DNA from: an uncultured Clostridium sp.
GTDB lineage: Bacteria; Bacillota; Clostridia; TANB77; CAG-508
Assembly: GCA_902462295.1 (NCBI GenBank)
Contig: CABQAZ010000001.1
Location: forward strand, 62,001-126,000
Reading direction: 5' to 3'
DNA: 64,000 nt
Shown here: piece after piece, positions 56,100 through 63,558 of the stretch
Numbering within the stretch: the first letter of the stretch is position 1
Layout: each line of letters opens with the position of its first letter
The notes under the pieces: generated by a model
What the model was told of the DNA's origin: nothing
Seen by the model: the letters and a program-made list of their open reading frames with translations, nothing else
Databases searched by the model: none
Translations under genes and position numbers: made by a program

Positions 56100-56457
56100 A
56101 ATTTTGTGCCTATTCTTATGGGGAAGCATAATTTATTATCTTTCAGTTTTATTTGGCTGAAAAGAAAACGTGAGAGCAAAGAAAATTGAATATTAGTAAG
56201 ATAAGCACATTTGCAATTAAAAGTTGCAAGTGTGTTTTTTCTTATCCAAGAGATAATGCCTCAAACTCTTAAAAAGTGATATGCGTAATAATTCAATTAT
56301 TTAAAATAAGGGATTATTACGCCTAATTCACTTTAGTTCATTTCTTCTGACTTCTATTTTGGAATAACTAAAGTGAGTGAGTCAAAAAATTTATTTTTTA
56401 GATTTGGTGTGTGGGATATTCCTACTACACTAACATTTTTTAAAATTAAAAATTATT
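56100..56457. other. Hairpin-rich non-coding left end of element 3
   Basis: No gene. It holds a stem TTTCAG/CTGAAA (56141-56162), a strong terminator (56200-56246), a perfect 10-bp stem GCGTAATAAT/ATTATTACGC (56283-56292 with 56313-56322), and a perfect 11-bp stem TCACTTTAGTT/AACTAAAGTGA (56328-56338 with 56366-56376). It could be binding sites for an excision factor, or a small RNA. Confidence 0.5.
56200..56246 (+). terminator. Terminator after the spoIIID 5' part
   Basis: CACATTTGCAA pairs with TTGCAAGTGTG (one G-T pair), followed by six T; an outer GATAAG/CTTATC extends it. It would stop transcription from the spoIIID promoter inside the element. Confidence 0.75.
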
Positions 56458-56733
56458 ATGACTAATATTTCTAGAATAATAATGAGTTTCTTATTTGTTA
56501 ATTTGGGGGCTCTATTTCAAAATAATGTTCGAGCCTTGGAAGTTTCTTGCTATGTAACAGGTCCTTTAATTGATGAAAAAGAAGTGTCTAATTCTATAAA
56601 TTTACAAAAAGTATTTATAATAGCTGTACCTATTGTTCTTGTGATTGCACTAGTTTCATTTATAATAATAAAAAAGAAAAAATCTAAAAAGAAAGAAAAA
56701 GAACAAATCAAAAGAGGAGAAAAGAGATGTTAA
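56458..56733 (+). CDS. Small double-spanning membrane protein
   Basis: A 91-residue protein: hydrophobic start (about 4-26), a short outer loop with one Cys (EVSCYVTGPLID), a second membrane segment (about 50-70) and a Lys-rich tail. It overlaps the radical SAM gene by seven bases, so the two are coupled and the loop could be a maturation substrate. No clear ribosome site before the ATG. Family unknown. Confidence 0.55.
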   Translation: MTNISRIIMSFLFVNLGALFQNNVRALEVSCYVTGPLIDEKEVSNSINLQKVFIIAVPIVLVIALVSFIIIKKKKSKKKEKEQIKRGEKRC

Positions 56734-57756
56734 AAAAAATTAAATTGCCTGGATTAATATATGAAATGACTACTTTATGTAATTTGAAATGTAAATATTG
56801 TTATAATTACTGGAAAAAGGAAAATGATAATATGGTAGATATTGAAAAATATAATCCTAAAAAAACATTAAAACAATTTATGAAATCTGTAAAATGTGAT
56901 GAAATAACTTTTTCTCGGTGGCGAGCCAACAACCAATTTTCAAGAATTATTGGATTGCATTATGTATGTTAAAGCTAGAAATAAAAAGGTTACTATTATT
57001 ACAAATGCAACTTTGCTTGATAGTGAAAAAATAAAATTATTAGCTAAATTAAAAGTTGATTTAATAGAGATAACAATAAATTCAGACAATAAAGAAATTC
57101 ACGAAACTATAAATGGAATGAAAGGTTCTTTTGAAAAGAGTATAGAATCCATAAAAGAGATTATTGATAATGGAATAGAAGTAGTTGTTCCAATAGTTAT
57201 AACTAAATATAATGTGAAAGATATAGAAAAAACACTAGAATTTATATATAATTTAGGTATTAAAAGGATAATGATTAATAGATATAATATTGGTGGAAAC
57301 GGATGTAATGAATATAGTGATATTTTAGCTGATTTTGAAGAATTACAGAATGCATATAAACATTGTCAAAAATTCGCTGAAAAATATAATTTAAAGTTGT
57401 ATTCTTTAGTATGTACACCATATTGTGTGTTAAATCCAAATGACTATCCTAGTATAGTATTTTCAAATTGTGGAGTTAATAATTTAAATAGGAGATATAC
57501 TTTAACAAGAGATGGAAATATTAGATATTGTAATCATTCTCCAGAAATATTAGGAAATATATTTGATAATAAAATGTCATATATTTTAAAATCGGATAAA
57601 CTAAAAAAATGGGCAAAGATTGAACCAATATTTTGTGAAAACTGCAATAAAAAATACATATGTCAATATGGATGCAGAGCTGCCTCACAACAAATGGGAT
57701 ATGGCTTAGAAAGAGAAGATCCAATAGTTTCTATATATAATATAAAAAATAAATAA
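56727..57756 (+). pseudogene. Radical SAM/SPASM protein, frameshifted
   Basis: A radical S-adenosylmethionine enzyme with C-terminal SPASM-type cluster. The core motif CNLKCKYC (about residues 13-20) is intact and the C-terminus has C-x-x-C and C-x-x-x-C groups (FCENCNKKYICQYGC). One extra base, C56916 in TCT-C-GGT, breaks the frame inside what would read FSGGEPTTNF. The frame continues from 56917 to 57756. Without the extra base the enzyme has about 342 residues. SPASM enzymes usually modify peptides; the small protein upstream is the obvious candidate. Confidence 0.82.
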
Positions 57757-57788
57757 GGATAATCTAAAATTATCCTTATTTATTTTTT
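57751..57788 (+). terminator. Terminator of the radical SAM gene
   Basis: A 13-bp stem (AAATAAGGATAAT with ATTATCCTTATTT), partly overlapping the stop, then T-run. Confidence 0.85.
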
Positions 57789-57928
57789 AAAATCCATTTA
57801 TAAACTTCATTTTCAGTAAGTTTGCTTTTTTCATAACATTTATTTTTTCTTTATCTTTTTTTTCAAACTTTTAAAATCATTAGCAAGTTTTGGGTTATCT
57901 TTATTTTTTTCTATAGGTTTACAATAGA
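57775..57928 (-). pseudogene. Remnant of a minus-strand gene cut by an IS
   Basis: Read on the minus strand, two frames give NPKLANDFKSLKK and then YEKSKLTENEVYKWILKNK followed by a stop; one base change in an A-run separates them. The upstream side ends at the IS boundary at 57931. It looks like the tail of a small gene truncated by insertion. Family unknown. Confidence 0.35.
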
Positions 57929-57930
57929 TA

Positions 57931-58496
57931 TGTCACACTAAAGAATAAAAAAGGAAATACCAATATGATATAATGTTTTTACCACAAAACTAATATCGAA
58001 ATAAGGTATTCCTATGATAGTATAACACAAGATATGCTATTTAAGCAATCAGTTGTAGAATATTCATTAAAACATGGAGTAACAGAAGCAACAAAAAGAT
58101 ATAAACATATGAACCAAAGCCATATCAGAAAATGAGCAATCCAGGAGAAAGAATACAAATAGATGTAGAATATGTACCTCAAAAATGTATGTCAAAAAAA
58201 TTGAAAGAGCTATGAATAGAACATAAATCAATAAAGCCAAGAACACCAAGACACAATGGAAAAGTGGAAAGAAGTCATAGAAAGGATCAAGAAAGATTTT
58301 ATTACAAGAGAATATTTGTAAGTTTTGAAGACTTTAAAGAAAAATTAAGGCATTGGTCAAGAGAGTATAATAACTTTCCAATGAAACCATTAGGATGGAA
58401 AAGTCCAAATGAGAAATATGAGGAATTTCAAGCATTGTAGAGCCAACATATCATATTTGGTATATGAAACACTAGATTTATCAATGAAGTGTGACA
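57931..58496 (+). mobile_element. Internally deleted IS481-type insertion sequence
   Basis: A 566-base unit with 9-bp terminal inverted repeats TGTCACACT and AGTGTGACA. Pieces of a transposase are recognisable in order: SVVEYSLKHGVTEATKRYK (N-terminal helix-turn-helix), NPGERIQIDVEYVP (start of the DDE domain), and TPRHNGKVERSHRKDQERF to FPMKPLGWKSPNE (C-terminal part). Central parts are deleted and stops interrupt the frame, so it is dead. Full-length relatives are about twice as long. Confidence 0.8.
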
Positions 58497-58544
58497 TATG
58501 TTTGACAAACCTACATGAAAATAATGTATTTGCTATAAAATTAC

Positions 58545-58573
58545 TTGAAAATTTACATAATTTATGGTAATAT
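58545..58573 (+). promoter_or_regulatory. Promoter of the 127-residue protein
   Basis: TTGAAA and TAATAT at 17-base spacing, 64 bases before the start. Confidence 0.5.
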
Positions 58574-58636
58574 ATATGAAACTTTTTTCTAAATATTATG
58601 ATGTAGTACATCGTAAAATTTTAAGGAGGCTTATTT

Positions 58637-59020
58637 ATGGGTAAGGACAGATTATTGAAAAGAGGAGATTTAATCCAGTTAGAAAAAGGGATGAAAGTGT
58701 ATGCTACAATCCCGGAAAAGTTCATTTATAGCAACAGAACTACAGATGAGAAAAAGAGGACAGACGTTAAGATTGGAGAAATACTTAGTTGTAAAACTTG
58801 TGAAGAGGTATTTGATACCAGTATCTTTGAAGGAGAGTATCGAGTTGTTGCTACTGCAGAAGATGGAGGAGGAACAGGAATGGGTAAGTATGATTACTAT
58901 CCAAATGGGCATCATGTCTTTTGTGAGAAAAAGGATAACTCCAATATATTTGTGGATTTTTATCAAACTGGTGCTTTTACAGCTATGATAAAACCCGAAG
59001 AAATAAAGCCTTTAGAGTAA
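58637..59020 (+). CDS. Uncharacterised 127-residue cargo protein
   Basis: A soluble protein with two Cys in SCKTCEE (about 51-57) and a GGGTGMGKYDYYPNGHHVFC stretch (about 78-97), probably beta-rich. I know no family. Its DNA is visibly less AT-rich than the neighbours, and it has a perfect AAGGAGG site, both hinting at import from another host. Own promoter and terminator. Confidence 0.65.
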   Translation: MGKDRLLKRGDLIQLEKGMKVYATIPEKFIYSNRTTDEKKRTDVKIGEILSCKTCEEVFDTSIFEGEYRVVATAEDGGGTGMGKYDYYPNGHHVFCEKKDNSNIFVDFYQTGAFTAMIKPEEIKPLE

Positions 59021-59033
59021 AGGGTAACAAAAA

Positions 59034-59066
59034 AACTACTATTAGAAATAATAGTAGTTTTTTTTA
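59034..59066 (+). terminator. Rho-independent terminator
   Basis: AACTACTATT pairs with AATAGTAGTT; eight T follow. Confidence 0.85.
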
Positions 59067-59117
59067 GTAATTTTGTGAATTCAATTTTTTAGTAAAATTT
59101 CTACATTAATAAAAATG

Positions 59118-59146
59118 TAGACAAATTTGTAAATTTATGGTATAAT
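59118..59146 (+). promoter_or_regulatory. Promoter of the 77-residue protein
   Basis: TAGACA and TATAAT with 17-base spacing, 45 bases before ATG 59191. Confidence 0.6.
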
Positions 59147-59190
59147 TAATATGTAAACGGCAAAAGCCAATGATAGAAAGGATGGTAAAT

Positions 59191-59424
59191 ATGGAAGTAA
59201 AAAATGCAAAATTAAAGAAAATAATCGAGTTTAAGGGGATTACCATCTCCAAACTGGAATTCCAGGAAGGAAAGGAGGAAACGTACAATTGTAAACATAA
59301 AGTTGGACTTATTCCAACGACATTTTTTGGAAACAAAAAATGCTCCATTAGTTGGACGACCTTCTTAGGAAATCGGAGAAGTAGGACGTTTAATTACCGG
59401 GGAGGAGTGTTTATTTCCTGGTAA
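59191..59424 (+). CDS. Uncharacterised 77-residue cargo protein
   Basis: A small basic protein with no known motif; Lys-rich first half and a C-terminal T-F-L-G-N-R-R-S-R-T-F-N-Y-R-G-G segment. Like the gene before it, base composition is less AT-rich than the surroundings. ATG 59191 follows AAAGGATGG. A strong hairpin ends the unit. Confidence 0.55.
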   Translation: MEVKNAKLKKIIEFKGITISKLEFQEGKEETYNCKHKVGLIPTTFFGNKKCSISWTTFLGNRRSRTFNYRGGVFISW

Positions 59425-59451
59425 GAGCTGAGATTTCCTGCTGTTCCGGAA

Positions 59452-59490
59452 CAACATATCTAAATTTAATAATTTAATTTAGATATGTTG
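59452..59490. terminator. Strong hairpin, probable terminator
   Basis: A perfect 15-bp stem (CAACATATCTAAATT with AATTTAGATATGTTG) with a nine-base loop; T-run is weak. Confidence 0.6.
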
Positions 59491-59588
59491 TGATTTAAAT
59501 AAAAATTAAAATTGTTATTAATGATATATATAAATAAATGAGTAGATGATGTATAATTATTCAAATGTTAAGATAGGAGTGATGGAAT

Positions 59589-60326
59589 ATGGAAGAAAAA
59601 AATATGCCTGAAAATGAAACACATGATTCAAAATTTGTTGTTGACCAAAATAAACCAAATGATAAGAAACAAGAAAAACCCGAAAAAGTAGATGATGTCA
59701 AAGATGAAGAGAGTAAAATAAAAAAGGCTATTCAAGAAAGATTAAAAGAAAAGATTAGAGAATCTAAATTTTGGACAGAAGAACAACTTTCTAAAGTTTC
59801 AAACATTGAAGAAAGTCAAACAAAAATGACAGCAGATTATATTTATGATATGGGAAAAAAGCGTTTAGGCAAAGAAAAAGTAAAAGATGAAGAAGCTCAT
59901 AGCAAAAAGTATTATGATAAATTAAAAAAGAAATGTATGGATATAACAGAAAATGAAGCTCAAGTTAATCCTAATTTTGATATAGATGTTGCAATAGAAA
60001 AAGAAGAGGAAATAAAGAAAAAATTAGAAGCTGATGAAATTACACCAGAGGAAGCGTTAAAAGCTTATTCTGAACCTATACCAGAGCTTGGTGGAGGAAT
60101 GCTAAGTTCTTTACAAAAATATGGAGTAAAGACATATGAAGATATTTATAAAGAAATGACTGCTAAAGAACAGACTAAAGATAAATCGAAATCATTCAGA
60201 GAATTACTTGCAAAAGATGCTCCAACATTGGAAGAACAAGCTGAGAATAGTAGAACTTTTCAAGAAAAAGTAGATTCTATAGATAATGATAGAAAAGTGA
60301 AAACTTCTGATGAGTTGTCTAAGTAA
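59589..60326 (+). CDS. Uncharacterised charged helical protein
   Basis: A 245-residue, strongly charged, probably helical protein without signal peptide or known domain. A short P-I-P-E-L-G-G-G-M-L-S-S-L-Q-K-Y-G block (about 159-175) stands out from the low-complexity rest. Element 3 cargo; unit ended by a terminator. Confidence 0.6.
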   Translation: MEEKNMPENETHDSKFVVDQNKPNDKKQEKPEKVDDVKDEESKIKKAIQERLKEKIRESKFWTEEQLSKVSNIEESQTKMTADYIYDMGKKRLGKEKVKDEEAHSKKYYDKLKKKCMDITENEAQVNPNFDIDVAIEKEEEIKKKLEADEITPEEALKAYSEPIPELGGGMLSSLQKYGVKTYEDIYKEMTAKEQTKDKSKSFRELLAKDAPTLEEQAENSRTFQEKVDSIDNDRKVKTSDELSK

Positions 60327-60337
60327 TAATAAAAAAT

Positions 60338-60374
60338 AAAACTCTTTCTCAAATTGAAAGAGTTTTATTTTTTT
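60338..60374 (+). terminator. Rho-independent terminator
   Basis: AAAACTCTTTC pairs with GAAAGAGTTTT; T-run follows. Confidence 0.85.
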
Positions 60375-60509
60375 ATTCGCTTTAGCGTGTTGAGCCACAA
60401 AGCGAAACAAAAAAACGCCAGCTATGCGCAATTTCAACAACTTAAGAAAAAGAAGAAGTTTTTATATAAAATTTCTTCTTTTTTTGATATAATTTAAGCA
60501 GGGGTACGA

Positions 60510-60710
60510 ATGAAAAATGATATAAAATATAGATATAATATTTTGAGAGATTTTATTTATGATGATGATACAAGGGGAATGTTTCAATATGATAAGAATT
60601 CTAGTGATTTAGTTTTAAAGAAAGGCTTTAAATTTAATCTTGATGTACCAAAAAGAGTAAGTAATGTTGTAAATGCAAGTAGTATAAAAAGTAAAAAAAT
60701 ATATGTGTGA
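60510..60710 (+). CDS. Small uncharacterised protein
   Basis: A 66-residue protein (M-K-N-D-I-K-Y-R-Y-N-I-L-R-D-F start), unknown family, with weak ribosome site GGGG. It ends eight bases after the frame of the next small ORF opens. Could be a real cargo gene; evidence is codon use only. Confidence 0.4.
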   Translation: MKNDIKYRYNILRDFIYDDDTRGMFQYDKNSSDLVLKKGFKFNLDVPKRVSNVVNASSIKSKKIYV

Positions 60711-60804
60711 GATATACTTTGAGATTATTCGAAGTGTATTTTTTTATTTTAGTTATATTTTTAAAATTTTAATAATAGTATTGAAAAGAAAGTGGGTGAG
60801 AATT

Positions 60805-60987
60805 TTGAAAAATGGTTTGAAGATTACATTTATAAATCCTAATACTGAAGAACAAATAGTACAAGCTATGGCGGGTGTTCTTGCTTATAATTTAGCTGAA
60901 AATGATGATAGTGTTACATTTAATTATAAAACTTCAAATTCTTATCAAAATTCTCATGGGGAAATAGGAGTTGAATTTGAAATTTAG
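60805..60987 (+). CDS. Small uncharacterised protein
   Basis: A 60-residue acidic protein starting at TTG 60805, eight bases after GTGGGTGAG. The frame is open from ATG 60703, but that start has no ribosome site and would add a hydrophobic leader. Contains TFINPNTEEQIVQAMAGVLA. Similar short proteins occur in mobile elements of Clostridia; role unknown. Confidence 0.5.
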   Translation: MKNGLKITFINPNTEEQIVQAMAGVLAYNLAENDDSVTFNYKTSNSYQNSHGEIGVEFEI

Positions 60988-61020
60988 TATAAAAATTATT
61001 AAAAAATTTAATAAAAAGTC

Positions 61021-61049
61021 TTGATATTTTAATAAAAAGTTTGTATAAT
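61021..61049 (+). promoter_or_regulatory. Promoter of the type III toxin-antitoxin locus
   Basis: TTGATA and TATAAT with 17-base spacing, 42 bases before the first antitoxin repeat. Confidence 0.75.
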
Positions 61050-61090
61050 GAATATAATAGTAGTAGATATTTAATATCTGCTATAATTAA

Positions 61091-61200
61091 AATGTGAACC
61101 GCAACCCTATTTGCGAGATATAAATTTATAGGTGAGAGAATGTGAACCGCAACCCTGCTTGCGAGATATAAATGTGCAGGTGGAAAAATGTTAATTATAG
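61091..61200 (+). ncRNA. Type III antitoxin RNA (tandem 48-base repeats)
   Basis: Two tandem units of 48 bases (61091-61138 and 61139-61186) starting AATGTGAACCGCAACCCT, with the start of a third (61187 onward). Each unit can form a GCAACCC..TTGCGA stem. Such repeats directly before a ToxN/CptN-type toxin, with promoter before and terminator after, are the hallmark of type III toxin-antitoxin systems, where each unit of the RNA folds to a pseudoknot and binds one toxin. Confidence 0.85.
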
Positions 61201-61205
61201 TTAAA

Positions 61206-61238
61206 TATGGGATCTATAAACATAGATCCCATATTTTC
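61206..61238 (+). terminator. Attenuating terminator between antitoxin RNA and toxin
   Basis: A perfect 12-bp stem TATGGGATCTAT/ATAGATCCCATA with TTTT. In type III systems this terminator limits toxin mRNA relative to antitoxin RNA. Confidence 0.85.
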
Positions 61239-61259
61239 ATAAAGAGGAGATGTAGCAAA

Positions 61260-61736
61260 ATGGTAATAGAAGATGGAAAATTTTATTTTATAAAAGACGA
61301 ATTTTTTGATGTATTTAAAGATTATGGATTAATGGTTAATAAAGAAAATGGTAATAAAAGACCTTGCTATTTTTGTTTTAAAGATAGAAAAAATAAAGAA
61401 ATAATTTGGTTTGTTCCATTATCCACAAAATACGAAAAATATAAAAAAATATATGAAAATAAGAAAGCAAAAAGTGGAAATAGACCGGTATATAACTTTA
61501 TTTTTGGTAATGTTTTAGGAAAAAAAGCTGTATTTTTAATACAAAATATATTTCCAACAACAGAGAGGTACATAGAAAATAAATATGTTAATTCTAATAT
61601 AGATGTAGAAATTCCAACAAGAGTTAGAGATAATGTAATTATTACATCAATTAGAGTAGTAGAATTGGCAGAAAGAGGAATTAACATTCCATTTTATGAC
61701 ATAATTGAAATGAAGAAAATATTATTAAATACATAA
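61260..61736 (+). CDS. Type III toxin, ToxN/CptN-like endoribonuclease
   Basis: A 158-residue RNase of the ToxN/AbiQ superfamily. It begins with the family pattern FYFIKDEFFDVFKDYGLM-x-N-K-E-N-G, followed by K-R-P-C-Y-F-C-F-K-D, WFVPLSTKYEKYKKIY (about 56-71) and KKAVFLIQNIFPTTERYI (about 91-108). The pattern is closest to the CptN group first described in gut Clostridia. The ATG at 61260 lies 10 bases after AGAGGAGAT. It would cut cellular RNA when antitoxin RNA is lost. Confidence 0.87.
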   Translation: MVIEDGKFYFIKDEFFDVFKDYGLMVNKENGNKRPCYFCFKDRKNKEIIWFVPLSTKYEKYKKIYENKKAKSGNRPVYNFIFGNVLGKKAVFLIQNIFPTTERYIENKYVNSNIDVEIPTRVRDNVIITSIRVVELAERGINIPFYDIIEMKKILLNT

Positions 61737-61748
61737 TATATAATTTCA

Positions 61749-61776
61749 AATGTTACTTGCAACCCTGTTATCGACA
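61749..61776 (+). repeat. Degenerate antitoxin-like repeat after the toxin gene
   Basis: AATGTTACTTGCAACCCTG and following ATCGACA match the first 28 bases of the 48-base antitoxin unit in about 18 positions, including the GCAACCCT core. It lies 12 bases after the toxin stop and just before the terminator. Confidence 0.5.
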
Positions 61777-61781
61777 AAATT

Positions 61782-61816
61782 AAAACTATTCCTAAAAATA
61801 GGAGTAGTTTTTTTCT
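61782..61816 (+). terminator. Terminator of the toxin gene
   Basis: AAAACTATTCCT pairs with AGGAGTAGTTTT, followed by T-run. Confidence 0.85.
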
Positions 61817-61902
61817 GCTTTTATATTGAAAAAGTGAAACCAATATGCTAGAATGTAACAGAACGAAAACAATGAAACAGAAAAATAGAAAGTAGTGATG
61901 TT

Positions 61903-63558
61903 ATGAAAATTGCAGCATATTGTAGAGTATCAACTGAAAAAGAAGCACAAATAGATTCATTAGAAAAGCAAATAGAGTTTTTTAATGAATTTACAAAAAA
62001 GAACGGCTATGAATTGTACAAGCTATATGCAGATGAAGGAATATCAGGAAAGCAAATAAAACACAGAAAACAATTTCAACAAATGATGATAGATGCCAAA
62101 GCAAAAAAATTCGATAAAGTAGTAGTAAAAGATGTAAGCCGTTTTGCAAGAAATACAGTAGACTTATTACAAAGTGTAAGAGAGTTAAAATCTTATGGTG
62201 TACAAGTAGATTTCTTAAATAATGGAGAAGTAATGGAAGGTGGTTCTGAATTTATATTAACAATTTTAGGAGCAATGGCACAGCAAGAAAGTGCAAACAT
62301 GTCTAAAAGAGTTAAATTCGGAAAAGATATCACAGCTAAAAAAGGAAGAGTGCCTAACCTAGTATTTGGATATGACAAAATTCCAGATGAAAGATATACT
62401 TTAAAAATAAATGAAGAAGAAGCAAAAATCGTAAAAGAAATATTTGAAAGTTACGTATATAAAGGAATAGGTACAACAAAAATAGCATGGAACTTAAATG
62501 ATAGAGGAATACGTACTAAAAAAACAAAATCAAAATGGGTGCAAACATCTATTGTAAGAATGCTTAAAAATCCAATATATACAGGGAGAGTAACAAATAA
62601 AAAATCAGAAGTAACAGACTTTATAACCGGAACAAGAAAAGAATTGCCAGAAGAAGAATGGATAGTTGTTGAAAGACCAGAAATGAGAATAATATCAGAC
62701 GAACTATTTAACAGAGCACAGGAACTTTTAGAGCAAAGATCAAACGAATTTAAATTAAATAACAAAAGAGAAAAAACAGAATATGTATTTAGCACACTTA
62801 TATATTGCAAACATTGTGGTTATTCATTTAGAAGAATAAAGAGAAAATATACAGCTGATGGACCAGAATATATAAGATGGGTATGTAGTGGAAGAAACTC
62901 AATGGGAGTAAACCATTGTCCAAATACAACTGTTATTGATGAAGAAGAACTTTTTAATGCAATAAAAATCTATTTAAAAAGTATAATAAAAAATAAAAAA
63001 GATTTTATGAAAGCTGTTAAAAAAGAATTTGAAAAGATTACAAAATTAAGAGAAAACAATGAAAGAAGTGAAGAAAGTCTATTAAAAGAAATCGAAAAGG
63101 TAACAGTAAAAAAGCAAAAATATATGGAAATGTTTCAAAATGAAATAATCAATATACAAGAATTAAAGAAATATACAAATCCGCTAAATGAAGATATAGC
63201 AAGACTGGAAAGAGAATTAAAACTAATTACATCAGAAATAAAAGAAAAAGATGTACTAGAAAAAGAACTTAATAAAACAATAAAAACAGTAGATGACATA
63301 TTAAATAATCAAACAATAACAAATGCAATGTTAAAAACAATTATAGATGTAATTGAAGTAGATTCAGATTCAAATGTAGAAGTAAGACTAAAACTACTAA
63401 ATGAAATAGGAACAAATGAGACAGTAATAACAAAATTTGAAGACATTTACCCAAATGGAAAAGACACAGAAAACAAAGATGCCAATAATAATGAAGAAAA
63501 TTCTACCGTTACGAAAAGTAACAACAGTACACAAAGATGTAACCGAAAGACTAGCTAA
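61903..63558 (+). CDS. Large serine recombinase (element 3)
   Basis: A 551-residue recombinase for element 3. Ser10 in AAYCRVSTEK, VVKDVSRFARN (about 67-77), MAQQESANMSKR (about 126-137), recombinase domain (about 155-260), zinc ribbon CKHCG (about 304-308) with later cysteines, coiled coil (about 365-460). It belongs to the branch that includes many ICE and phage integrases. The ORF crosses attR: its last seven codons come from spoIIID DNA. In the excised circle the frame would continue into the left end and meet a stop at the same length. Confidence 0.95.
   Translation: MKIAAYCRVSTEKEAQIDSLEKQIEFFNEFTKKNGYELYKLYADEGISGKQIKHRKQFQQMMIDAKAKKFDKVVVKDVSRFARNTVDLLQSVRELKSYGVQVDFLNNGEVMEGGSEFILTILGAMAQQESANMSKRVKFGKDITAKKGRVPNLVFGYDKIPDERYTLKINEEEAKIVKEIFESYVYKGIGTTKIAWNLNDRGIRTKKTKSKWVQTSIVRMLKNPIYTGRVTNKKSEVTDFITGTRKELPEEEWIVVERPEMRIISDELFNRAQELLEQRSNEFKLNNKREKTEYVFSTLIYCKHCGYSFRRIKRKYTADGPEYIRWVCSGRNSMGVNHCPNTTVIDEEELFNAIKIYLKSIIKNKKDFMKAVKKEFEKITKLRENNERSEESLLKEIEKVTVKKQKYMEMFQNEIINIQELKKYTNPLNEDIARLERELKLITSEIKEKDVLEKELNKTIKTVDDILNNQTITNAMLKTIIDVIEVDSDSNVEVRLKLLNEIGTNETVITKFEDIYPNGKDTENKDANNNEENSTVTKSNNSTQRCNRKTS
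63524..63537 (+). other. attR of element 3
   Basis: Second copy of ACAGTACACAAAGA, inside the recombinase reading frame and at the resumption of spoIIID. Confidence 0.88.

Larger units (their letters stand above)
55962..63523 (+). mobile_element. Element 3: 7.56-kb serine-recombinase element in spoIIID
   Basis: Flanked by the 14-bp direct repeat ACAGTACACAAAGA and by the two halves of spoIIID, which rejoin exactly in frame. Cargo: hairpin-rich left end, small membrane protein, radical SAM/SPASM protein (frameshifted), IS481-type remnant, four or five unknown genes, type III toxin-antitoxin locus, serine recombinase. No phage structural or conjugation genes. Length and position recall the skin element in sigK, but the gene is different. 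Confidence 0.92.

Noticed and set aside
58390..58611. Minus-strand ORF across the IS end
   Set aside because: It spans the IS boundary and promoter of the next gene; any link to the remnant at 57775-57928 is too weak.
61091..61186. CRISPR array
   Set aside because: Units are contiguous tandem repeats without spacers and precede a ToxN-type toxin; they are a type III antitoxin RNA.
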